This document shows, piece after piece, positions 1-5,598 of a DNA stretch of 6,559 nucleotides. The notes under the pieces were generated by a model that saw only the letters and a program-made list of their open reading frames with translations, had not been told where the DNA came from and did no database searches. Source of the stretch: CAYMDD01 sp964409675 (GTDB taxonomy: Bacteria > Pseudomonadota > Alphaproteobacteria > Rickettsiales > SXRF01); assembly GCA_964409675.1 (NCBI GenBank), contig CAYPEF010000117.1, positions 1 through 6,559 on the forward strand, in the 5' to 3' direction. Positions within the stretch are counted from its first letter, which is position 1, and each line of letters begins with the position of its first letter. The position numbers were made by a program, and so were the translations under genes.

Positions 1-53
1 GTTTCCGGAGACCAGATGGCGGCCATATCGGGGCGGGTATAGCGGGGGATCAT
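1..53 (-). CDS. purB: Adenylosuccinate lyase, N-terminal fragment
   Basis: Seventeen complete codons and part of an eighteenth read MIPRYTRPDMAAIWSPE, after which the gene runs off the left edge. This matches the typical PurB N-terminus (M-I-x-R-Y-[ST]-R-P-[DE]-M-x-x-I-W). PurB is a cytosolic homotetrameric enzyme that acts twice in purine synthesis: it releases fumarate from SAICAR and from adenylosuccinate. The ATG at 53..51 is chosen because the conserved family start aligns with it exactly. No good Shine-Dalgarno sequence lies just upstream. The gene is divergent from the plus-strand gene at 200, so both must be driven from the AT-rich gap between them. The identification rests on a short but distinctive stretch; the catalytic part is outside the window. 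Confidence 0.85.
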   Translation of the reverse strand, partial: MIPRYTRPDMAAIWSPE

Positions 54-199
54 AACATTATTTACCGTTGCTTTTGAGAAAAAAGGATATTTAGCAAGTA
101 TAAGGGAAAAGATAAATCATTAAATAATGTAGATATCTTAATACGTTTGTCATATTTATCAGTTATATTTTATTTCTATAAAACAAAAAGGTTAGGCCA
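54..199. promoter_or_regulatory. AT-rich divergent intergenic region (purB / gene at 200)
   Basis: This 146-bp gap between two divergent starts is strongly AT-rich compared with the coding DNA around it, and should hold the promoters for both directions. For the plus-strand gene, a TATATT at 164-169 resembles a -10 box but has no good -35 partner, and a TTGTCA at 147-152 resembles a -35 box but has only a poor -10 partner. I therefore do not assign a specific promoter. An AAAAGG at 186-191, eight bases before the ATG at 200, is a good ribosome-binding site for the plus-strand gene. No RNA gene or strong hairpin is visible. Confidence 0.4.
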
Positions 200-997
200 A
201 TGGTGCAGGAACGGGAAAGTAAAGTAAGAGTGTGGCTGGAGGATTTATTCGGTGCTGAGGCAGTGACGGTGCGTCAGCTTGGAAGTGTTTCCACCATTGT
301 CATTAATTTGGAAAATAATACCAATGATTTGGCTGCAGATGGCGCAAAAGCCGTGGAAGCAATACGCACTGCACTAAATGCGGAACTGGAGCGGAGTGGA
401 GAAGGTAAGCTGGCAAACAGTGATATAGGGATCAGAGGCAAGCAGATCTTCATTATGGATAAAGCTATAGCGAAAGTAGATGCATTGCCGGATTTGCGCC
501 TGCCGCACAATGAGCTAGTGGAATTGCATATTGAGCGAGTAGCCTTGCCGCATAACAATATGACGGCGGCCTCTGTTGAAGATAATAGGACTAGATTTGT
601 TCCCAGTAAATCTGCGCTTAGAGCGGGATCTATGCCGTATAGTGATGCACAGGCCCCTCAGCAACCAGCCTCCGGACAACTTACGCGGGAAGATAAGCTC
701 CGGCTGTTATCAGATGCCACAGGGGTTACCTGGAAAGTGATTCCAGAAGGCGCAATCGAGAATAGAGGCATATTAGCAACGCAAAAAACGTTTACACCCG
801 GTGAGATTCCTGCCCGCCAGCAATTGATACGGCGTCATGTGCCGGTGGTTTCTGAAGAGATTGATTCCCGACAATATCCCGGTGCGCAGGGGCGTATTCT
901 TCTGCGGGAATCTGAGATTACGCCGGAAGCCGCTGAAGCACTGCGTAATGCAGGAGAGAAACTCAAAAAGCCATTTGTTGGCATGAGCCCCGGCTAA
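200..997 (+). CDS. Hypothetical protein of unknown function, 265 aa
   Basis: I do not recognise this protein. The start at 200 is supported by AAAAGG eight bases upstream. There is no signal peptide, membrane segment or cysteine, so it is probably a soluble protein. Residues 28-37 (GSVSTIVINL) look like a buried beta strand, 48-66 like an amphipathic helix, and 76-90 like another strand, suggesting a small alpha/beta N-terminal domain. The motif LPHN occurs twice (101-104 and 116-119). A polar Pro/Gln-rich linker around 145-160 separates this from a C-terminal part (161-265) that begins with a charged helix (LTREDKLRLL). Base composition is AT-richer than the glycosylase next to it, which suggests a different history. 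The stop overlaps the convergent glycosylase stop. Real coding is likely given the length, the ribosome-binding site and the tight fit between neighbours; the function is unknown. Confidence 0.7.
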   Translation: MVQERESKVRVWLEDLFGAEAVTVRQLGSVSTIVINLENNTNDLAADGAKAVEAIRTALNAELERSGEGKLANSDIGIRGKQIFIMDKAIAKVDALPDLRLPHNELVELHIERVALPHNNMTAASVEDNRTRFVPSKSALRAGSMPYSDAQAPQQPASGQLTREDKLRLLSDATGVTWKVIPEGAIENRGILATQKTFTPGEIPARQQLIRRHVPVVSEEIDSRQYPGAQGRILLRESEITPEAAEALRNAGEKLKKPFVGMSPG

Positions 998-1614
998 TAC
1001 TCCACCGGCAGTGGGTCCAGTGAGCGCCAGAGGTACCACGTCGCCACGCTGCGGTAGGGTTGCCAGCGCGCACCGATGCCGGTCAGTTCGGCTTTGCTGA
1101 GTTTTTCGCCTTCGTTGTAGAGCTTCTCCATTGCTTTGACTAATCCCACGTCGCCCAGCGGTAGCACGTCCGGCTTACCGGCGTGGAAGATCAGGAACAT
1201 TTCCGCCGTCCAGCGGCCAATGCCGGGGATGGTTGTGAGTTCGGCGATGATGGCTTCGTCGTCTTTCTCCGCCCAGCCGTGCATGCGCGCCATGTCCTCG
1301 GCGAACCAGGCGGAGAGGGCGCGTAAATATTTCACTTTGGATTGCGACAGGCCGAAGCTGCGCAGGTGATCGTCTTCCAGCGCGAGCAGGCGGGTGGGGT
1401 GAATCTCGCCGAGCCCTTCGGCAATCCTGCGCCAGATGCTCTCCGCCGCCTTCACCGAAATCTGCTGCCCGGCGATGGAGCGGGCGAGGGTGAAGAAGGC
1501 GTCGCCGCGGGAGACGAGGGCTTCATTCGGCAGTTGCGCGATGATGCGCGCTAGCACCGGGTCGGCGTCGGTGAGATGGGCTTTGGCCGTGTGCCAGTAG
1601 GGCGGTGTGGTCAT
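994..1614 (-). CDS. AlkA-like DNA-3-methyladenine glycosylase (HhH-GPD superfamily), 206 aa
   Basis: This is a base-excision repair enzyme expected to cleave the glycosidic bond of alkylated purines such as 3-methyladenine, leaving an abasic site. Residues 46-57 (SIAGQQISVKAA) are the conserved early helix of the family. Residues 126-138 form the helix-hairpin-helix, with the hairpin IPGIGRW at 129-135. Asp155 in LPLGDVGL is the expected catalytic aspartate. The WQPYRS block at 184-189 is the usual AlkA C-terminal signature. The protein has no cysteine, so it lacks the iron-sulfur cluster of endonuclease III and MutY. At 206 aa it is the short form without the N-terminal domain of E. coli AlkA (282 aa), closer to yeast MAG-type enzymes. 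The ATG at 1614 has AAGGA at 1628..1624 as ribosome-binding site, a few bases from a repeat hairpin. Its TAG overlaps the TAA of the convergent gene. It lies downstream of pheT on the same strand. The exact substrate range is inferred. Confidence 0.9.
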   Translation of the reverse strand: MTTPPYWHTAKAHLTDADPVLARIIAQLPNEALVSRGDAFFTLARSIAGQQISVKAAESIWRRIAEGLGEIHPTRLLALEDDHLRSFGLSQSKVKYLRALSAWFAEDMARMHGWAEKDDEAIIAELTTIPGIGRWTAEMFLIFHAGKPDVLPLGDVGLVKAMEKLYNEGEKLSKAELTGIGARWQPYRSVATWYLWRSLDPLPVEY

Positions 1615-1630
1615 GATGATAATCCTTTTT

Positions 1631-1699
1631 CCTCACCCTTGACGGGTGAGGATAGATTTTCTTAAGCGCTTGCGCTTTAGAAAATCTTGGTGGGGGTGA
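1631..1699 (+). repeat. Two-hairpin palindromic repeat, copy A
   Basis: Hairpin 1 pairs CCTCACCC (1631-1638) with GGGTGAGG (1644-1651), a perfect 8-bp stem. Hairpin 2 pairs AGATTTTC (1654-1661) with GAAAATCT (1680-1687) and continues inward through TTAAGCG/CGCTTTA with one mismatch, around a small loop. The unit ends with GGTGGGGGTGA (1689-1699). Copy B downstream has the same order of parts in inverted orientation. Neither hairpin is followed by a T-tract in either direction, so an intrinsic terminator is not supported. The unit begins close to the ribosome-binding site of the glycosylase gene. Confidence 0.75.
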
Positions 1700-1725
1700 A
1701 AGGCTTAACAGTTACTGCACCGCCG

Positions 1726-1804
1726 TCACCCCCGCCCAGGAACTGCTAAGCGCTAGAGCGCTAATCAGTTCCAACCCTCCCCCCTCAAGGGAGGGGGGAA
1801 GGGG
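1726..1804 (-). repeat. Two-hairpin palindromic repeat, copy B (inverted relative to copy A)
   Basis: Read on the minus strand, this has the same architecture as copy A. It has a C-rich/G-rich hairpin around TTGA (CCCTCCC 1775-1781 with GGGAGGG 1789-1795, or a shifted C6/G6 pairing). Next comes a second hairpin, GGAACTG (1739-1745) with CAGTTCC (1766-1772), enclosing a self-complementary AGCGCT core. Last is the block complementary to TCACCCCCGCCC (1726-1737). The outer stem of the second hairpin differs completely from copy A, yet pairs perfectly. It ends just before the pheT stop codon. Together with copy A and the 26-bp spacer it forms an inverted pair of about 175 bp. Confidence 0.75.
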
Positions 1805-1805
1805 G

Positions 1806-4214
1806 TTACTGCCGCAGCACTGCGCCTGCTTTGGCGGCGGCGTCGAGGATGCGGGTGTGGGCGGCGGTGATGTCGGCGTCGGTGAGGGTACGGTCGGGGG
1901 CTTGCATGGTGACGCGCAGCGCCACGGATTTTTTGCTGTCTTCCATGCCTTTGCCCATATAGACGTCGAACGGTTCCACGCGGGTAATAAGCTGTTTGTC
2001 CGCCAGCGCCACCTGCTTCAGAAGTTCCGCCACGGGAAGCGCGGCGTCGGCCACGAAGGCGAAGTCACGCTCCACCGCCGGGAAGTCGGAGACGGTGAGG
2101 GAAGGTTTTGCCTTGCCTGCTTTCGCCTTCGCGGGCGGCAAGGCGGAGAGGATGAATTCAAACGCGCAGACGCGGCCTTTCAGGTCGAACTGTTCCAGAA
2201 TGGCCGGATGTAGCTCGCCGAAATAGCCGAGCGTTTGCTTGCCGAGGCCGAAGCGGGCGGAGCGTCCGGGGTGATACCAGTTCGGCGCATCGCGCGTGAC
2301 GGTGAGCTTGGCGGGGTCGAAGCCGAGTTCGGCAATGAGTGCGAAGGCGTCGGCCTTGGCGTCGAAGGCATCCGCTTCGCGCGTGGCGGCGGTGAAGCGG
2401 GCGTCGGGGTAGGCGTAGGCTGCTTGCGCGCCGCTGCGGATGCCGGCGATGGCAGTCTGCTGCTGGTCGGGGGCGATGCCGGTGAATTGCGCGCCGGCTT
2501 CAAAGAGGGCGTTGGCGGCGATGCCACGGTGAGCGTTGTCGCGCGCGGCGGTGAGCAGGTTGGGGAGCAGGCTCGGGCGCATCCAGTTCAGCTCGGCGCT
2601 GATCGGGTTGACTAATCTGAGTTCCGGCTGACCGCCGCCGAATTGTATTGCCTGCGCTTCCGGCAGGAAGGACCAACTGCACACCTCCTGCATGCCGCGC
2701 GCGCTCGCGGCGCGGCGAACCAGTTGCAGGCGCTTCTGCTGGGCGGTGATGGCTGGGCGTGAAACATGCGCGGGCTTGGGCAGCGGCGTGGCGGGAATAG
2801 TGTCGTAGCCGTGGATGCGCAGCACTTCCTCCACCAGATCGGCCTCGCCTTCGATATCGGCGCGCCAGGAGGGCGGGGTGACGCTGAATGCTTCTGCCTG
2901 CTGCGGCTGAGGGGAAACCGTGCAGCCGAGTGCGGTGAGGATGGAGGCGGCTTTCTCCGCTGCCATCTCTACGCCACCAAGGCTCAGGATGCGGCTGGGA
3001 CGAAAGGGGATGGTGCGTTTCCATTCCGGCGTTTTTCCGGCAATGGTTAGTTGACTGACTTCGCCGCCGCAGAGTTCGGCAATCATGGCGAGCGCCAGTT
3101 GCGCGCCGGGTTCCACGAAGGCCGGGTCCACGCCGCGCTCGAAGCGGTAGCGCGCGTCTGATTGCAGTTCTAATGCACGGCCGGTGGCGGCGATGTTGGT
3201 AGGTTCGAATAGCGCGGCTTCGAGAAATACATCCGTCGTGTGTTCGTCGCAGCCGGTGGATGCGCCGCCGATGATGCCGCCGAGGCCGATGACGCCGCTT
3301 GGGTCGGCGATTGCGGTCATGCCGGGTTTCAGCGTGTAGGTTTTGTCGTTGAGCGCGGCGAGGGTTTCGCCTTCCTTTGCCGAGCGCACGGTGATGTTGC
3401 CGGAGAGTTTCTTCGCGTCATACACATGCAGCGGGCGGGCGAAAGTGAAGGTGAGGTAGTTGGTGATATCCACCAGCGCCGAAATTGGGCGCAGGCCGAT
3501 GGCTTTTAGCCGCGCCTGCAGCCAGTCCGGGCTGGGGCCGTTCTTCACGCCCTTGATATGCACGCCGATGAAGAGCGGGCAGTGCGGGGTTTCCAGCGTG
3601 ACGGTTACCGGCGATGGACTGTTTCCGATCGTAGCAGGAATAGAAAGCGGTTTCAGTGTGCCAAGCCCCGCCGCCGCCAAATCGCGCGCGATGCCGCGCA
3701 CGCTTAAGCAGTCGGCGCGGTTGGGAGTGAGGTTGATTTCGATCATCGGATCGTTCAGCCCGAGCGCGTCGGCGGCGGGGGAGCCGGGGGTGGCGCTGGC
3801 GGGGAGCTCAAGGATGCCCTCGCTCTTTGCATCCAGCCCGAGTTCCTCGGCGGAGCAGAGCATGCCGTTGCTTTCCACATCGCGGATTTTGGTTTTCTTG
3901 ATGGTGATGCCGCTACCGGGGATATATACGCCCTCGCGTGCGAGCACGGTTTTCAGCCCTGCACGGGCATTTGCCGCGCCGCAGACAATCTGGCGGGTTT
4001 CGGCTCCGTCAAATACCTTGCACACTTGCAGCTTGGACGCATTCGGGTGCGGTGCGGCTTCCCGGATTTCGGCGACGATGAAATCTTTAAGTGCCTCCGC
4101 CGGGTCGTTCACCTGTTCCACCTCCAGGCCAATGGCGGTGAGCATGTCGCACAATTGCGGCAGCGCGGCGGTGGTATCGAGATGGTCTTTCAGCCAGGCG
4201 AGGGTGAATTTCAT
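1806..4214 (-). CDS. pheT: Phenylalanine--tRNA ligase beta subunit, 802 aa
   Basis: This is the beta chain of the cytosolic alpha2-beta2 phenylalanyl-tRNA synthetase, responsible for tRNA binding and for hydrolysing mischarged Tyr-tRNA(Phe). Domains in order: N-terminal part with a tRNA-binding OB fold (about 40-150, with HPNASKLQVCKV at 56-67); B3/B4 editing domain (about 210-380, including GGIIGG at 312-317 and RYRFERGVDP at 355-364); B5 domain (about 400-475, with the acidic run D453, E455, E457, D459, E462, E463); a catalytic-like core (about 490-690, with WYHPGRSA at 646-653); and a C-terminal anticodon-binding FDX-ACB domain (about 708-801, starting SDFPAVERDFAFV). The length is close to E. 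coli PheT (795 aa). The start MKFTLAWLKDHL at 4214 is chosen because it fits the family and has GGGAA six bases upstream; the open frame continues upstream only through repeat DNA. Nothing appears truncated. pheS lies upstream and is separated by a repeat. Confidence 0.97.
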   Translation of the reverse strand: MKFTLAWLKDHLDTTAALPQLCDMLTAIGLEVEQVNDPAEALKDFIVAEIREAAPHPNASKLQVCKVFDGAETRQIVCGAANARAGLKTVLAREGVYIPGSGITIKKTKIRDVESNGMLCSAEELGLDAKSEGILELPASATPGSPAADALGLNDPMIEINLTPNRADCLSVRGIARDLAAAGLGTLKPLSIPATIGNSPSPVTVTLETPHCPLFIGVHIKGVKNGPSPDWLQARLKAIGLRPISALVDITNYLTFTFARPLHVYDAKKLSGNITVRSAKEGETLAALNDKTYTLKPGMTAIADPSGVIGLGGIIGGASTGCDEHTTDVFLEAALFEPTNIAATGRALELQSDARYRFERGVDPAFVEPGAQLALAMIAELCGGEVSQLTIAGKTPEWKRTIPFRPSRILSLGGVEMAAEKAASILTALGCTVSPQPQQAEAFSVTPPSWRADIEGEADLVEEVLRIHGYDTIPATPLPKPAHVSRPAITAQQKRLQLVRRAASARGMQEVCSWSFLPEAQAIQFGGGQPELRLVNPISAELNWMRPSLLPNLLTAARDNAHRGIAANALFEAGAQFTGIAPDQQQTAIAGIRSGAQAAYAYPDARFTAATREADAFDAKADAFALIAELGFDPAKLTVTRDAPNWYHPGRSARFGLGKQTLGYFGELHPAILEQFDLKGRVCAFEFILSALPPAKAKAGKAKPSLTVSDFPAVERDFAFVADAALPVAELLKQVALADKQLITRVEPFDVYMGKGMEDSKKSVALRVTMQAPDRTLTDADITAAHTRILDAAAKAGAVLRQ

Positions 4215-4219
4215 AAACG

Positions 4220-4225
4220 GTTCCC
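4220..4225 (-). promoter_or_regulatory. Ribosome-binding site that fixes the pheT start
   Basis: On the minus strand GGGAA (4225..4221) lies six bases before the ATG at 4214. It abuts the outer edge of the palindromic repeat at 4226. It therefore supports the 802-residue start over a longer reading frame that would begin inside the repeat. A second GGGAA lies at 4322..4318, directly after the pheS stop. Confidence 0.7.
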
Positions 4226-4313
4226 GTCGCCCCGGCGCAGGCCGGGGCCTATGCCATGCAGCGAGCATTGACAGAAAAGGTTAGGCATGGATCCCGGCCT
4301 GCGCCGGGATGAC
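4226..4313. repeat. REPIN-like inverted pair of palindromic repeats between pheS and pheT
   Basis: Two 30-base arms, 4226-4255 and 4284-4313, are inverted copies of each other with 25 of 30 positions matching, separated by a 28-base spacer. Each arm is itself a hairpin: GCCCCGGC/GCCGGGGC in the left arm and ATCCCGGC/GCCGGGAT in the right arm (read in matching orientation), both with the loop GCAG. The outer two base pairs differ between arms on both sides, so pairing is kept. This two-level symmetry resembles REPINs and BIMEs. The element fills nearly all of the 109-bp gap between the pheS stop and the pheT start. It could stabilise the mRNA or tune pheT translation, but that is inference. 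Confidence 0.85.
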
Positions 4314-4323
4314 AGATTTCCCA

Positions 4324-5391
4324 TTATAACCCTCCCGCCAGCGTCGGCATGGCGAGTGGGGCGAAGCCGTAATGGTTCAGCCAGCGTGCATCGGAGGCGA
4401 AGAAGGTGCGCAGGTCGGGGATGTTGTATTTGAGCATGGCGAGGCGCTCCACGCCCATGCCGAAGGCGAAGCCCTGCCATTCGTCGGGGTCGATGCCGCA
4501 GTTTTTCAGTACGTTCGGGTGCACCATCCCGCAGCCCATTACTTCCAGCCAGTCGGAGCCTGCGCCGATGACCAGTGCATCCTTGCCGCGCTTGCAGCCG
4601 ATATCCACTTCTGCGCTCGGCTCGGTGAAGGGGAAGAAGCTGGGGCGGAAGCGCACGGGCACATTATCCAGCTCAAAGAATGCGCTGAGGAAATCGCTGA
4701 TGATGCCTTTCAGATGGCCCATGTGGATGCCCTTGTCGATGACGAAGCCTTCGATCTGGTGGAACATCGGCGTGTGCGTCATGTCCGAGTCGCAGCGGTA
4801 GGTGGAGCCGGGGGCAATGCAGCGGAAGGGCGGCGCTCCGGATTTCATGGTGCGGATTTGCACCGGGGAGGTGTGGGTGCGCAGCACGGTTTTGCCGTCG
4901 CCGTTTCCGGCGAGATAAAACGTGTCATGCATCTGCCGGGCGGGGTGGGATTCGGGGATGTTGAGGGCGGTGAAGTTGTGGTAGTCATCCTCGATGTCCG
5001 GGCCTTCGGCCACTGTGAAGCCGAAATCGGCGAAGATGGCGGTAATTTCCTCGATCACCTGTGACACCGGGTGGATGCGGCCCTGCGGTTCCGGGCGCGG
5101 CGGCAAGGTGATGTCGATGCTCTCGCGGCCGAGCTGAGCGTTCAGGGCGGCGGCGGAGAGTTCGATTTTCTTGGCGTCAAGCGCCTGCGTGATGGATTCC
5201 TTGATGCGGTTTAGTTCCGCACCGCGCTCCTTGCGCTCCTCGGGCGATAGTGCACCGAGGGTTTTGAGGGCTTCCGTAAGCGCCCCCTTTTTGCCGAGTA
5301 GGGCAATACGGCATTCTTCCAGCGCATCCGGGGTGGAAGCGGCGTTGATCTGGTGCTGGGCGGAGGCGAGGAGGGATGCGGGGTCGGTCAT
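4324..5391 (-). CDS. pheS: Phenylalanine--tRNA ligase alpha subunit, 355 aa
   Basis: This is the catalytic alpha chain of phenylalanyl-tRNA synthetase, a class II enzyme that activates phenylalanine with ATP and charges tRNA(Phe). Residues 1-88 form the N-terminal coiled coil that binds tRNA (with LLGKKGALTEALKTLGAL at 31-48). Motif 1 lies around HPVSQVIEEITAIFADFGF (107-125). Motif 2 spans FRCIAPGSTYRCD through THTPMFHQIEG (189-215). RFRPSFFPFTEPSAEVD (247-263) is a signature block. Motif 3 is GFAFGMGVERLAML (307-320). All catalytic blocks are intact. The protein is longer than E. coli PheS (327 aa), partly through an insert near 266-280 and a C-terminal tail ending PTLAGGL, both as I know them from alphaproteobacteria. 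The ATG at 5391 aligns with the family start; its ribosome-binding site (AAGAG) is weak and close. It is presumably co-transcribed with pheT. Confidence 0.97.
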   Translation of the reverse strand: MTDPASLLASAQHQINAASTPDALEECRIALLGKKGALTEALKTLGALSPEERKERGAELNRIKESITQALDAKKIELSAAALNAQLGRESIDITLPPRPEPQGRIHPVSQVIEEITAIFADFGFTVAEGPDIEDDYHNFTALNIPESHPARQMHDTFYLAGNGDGKTVLRTHTSPVQIRTMKSGAPPFRCIAPGSTYRCDSDMTHTPMFHQIEGFVIDKGIHMGHLKGIISDFLSAFFELDNVPVRFRPSFFPFTEPSAEVDIGCKRGKDALVIGAGSDWLEVMGCGMVHPNVLKNCGIDPDEWQGFAFGMGVERLAMLKYNIPDLRTFFASDARWLNHYGFAPLAMPTLAGGL

Positions 5392-5410
5392 AAGCTCTTA
5401 ATTATCTATC

Positions 5411-5433
5411 ATGCTCGGGTTTAACCCGGGCAT
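5411..5433. repeat. Single palindromic repeat upstream of pheS
   Basis: ATGCTCGGGT (5411-5420) pairs with ACCCGGGCAT (5424-5433) around a 3-base loop, a 10-bp stem with one G-T wobble. The stem is framed by TCAT on the left and ATCCAT on the right. The same frame surrounds the right arm of the pheS-pheT repeat (read in reverse), which suggests one repeat family with exchanged stem sequences. There is no T-tract on either side, so it is not an intrinsic terminator. It lies in the pheS 5' leader if transcription starts farther upstream. Confidence 0.65.
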
Positions 5434-5451
5434 CCATCCAAATAAAGAGGT

Positions 5452-5481
5452 ATTTTAATGGAAATCAAGCCTCAGCTACAA
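5452..5481 (-). promoter_or_regulatory. Candidate pheS promoter (weak)
   Basis: Read on the minus strand, TTGTAG (5481..5476) and TAAAAT (5457..5452) are spaced by 18 bases and lie about 60 bases before the pheS ATG. The -10 box matches the consensus at five of six positions, but the -35 box at only three. A promoter in this AT-rich gap is expected, because a strong terminator closes rplT and the intervening gene has a different composition. The specific boxes are tentative. Confidence 0.25.
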
Positions 5482-5538
5482 TTGGTTCTACCAATTTTTA
5501 TAAATAGCCATGCTCCATTTCAATCTTATATGGGCTGA
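5458..5538 (+). CDS. Possible micro-ORF, 26 aa, antisense to the neighbours
   Basis: A plus-strand ATG at 5458 is preceded by AAAGAGG (5444-5450) with a seven-base spacer, an unusually good ribosome-binding site for a gap this AT-rich. The product would begin MEIKPQLQLVLPIFI and end at a TGA at 5536-5538, with a short hydrophobic stretch. A 7-bp hairpin (AATTGGT 5480-5486 with ACCAATT 5490-5496) followed by three Ts lies inside the frame. That argues that this could instead be a leader, a decayed remnant or chance. I recognise no family. Confidence 0.2.
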   Translation: MEIKPQLQLVLPIFINSHAPFQSYMG

Positions 5539-5598
5539 ATATTTCATTATTATTTTCCATGCGGCTAAACTTTTTAGCTTATAAGGCTTCTCGCTTCT

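Noticed and set aside
994..1614. Endonuclease III or MutY instead of an AlkA-like glycosylase
   Set aside because: There is no cysteine for the C-terminal iron-sulfur cluster, the usual catalytic lysine context of endonuclease III is absent, and the WQPYRS block fits AlkA.
1631..1798. Intrinsic terminators for pheT
   Set aside because: The hairpins are strong, but none is followed by a T-tract on the minus strand; their shared layout as an inverted pair fits a dispersed repeat better.
1806..4268. A longer pheT start that adds 18 residues upstream of MKFTLAW
   Set aside because: The extra residues are encoded by the palindromic repeat, do not belong to the PheT family N-terminus, and the downstream ATG has a well-placed GGGAA.
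4211..4480. A minus-strand open frame rich in arginine, proline and glycine across the pheS end and the repeat
   Set aside because: It is the translation of the palindromic repeat joined to an alternative frame of pheS; such frames arise wherever these GC-rich repeats occur.
5498..5560. A 20-codon minus-strand frame upstream of pheS as a PheM-like attenuation leader peptide
   Set aside because: It has only one phenylalanine and no run of Phe codons, no clear ribosome-binding site, and no terminator with a T-tract before pheS.
5564..5578. Terminator for the carrier-like gene (GCTAAA/TTTAGC hairpin)
   Set aside because: The stem is only 6 bp of mostly A-T pairs with a 3-base loop and no T-tract follows on the minus strand.
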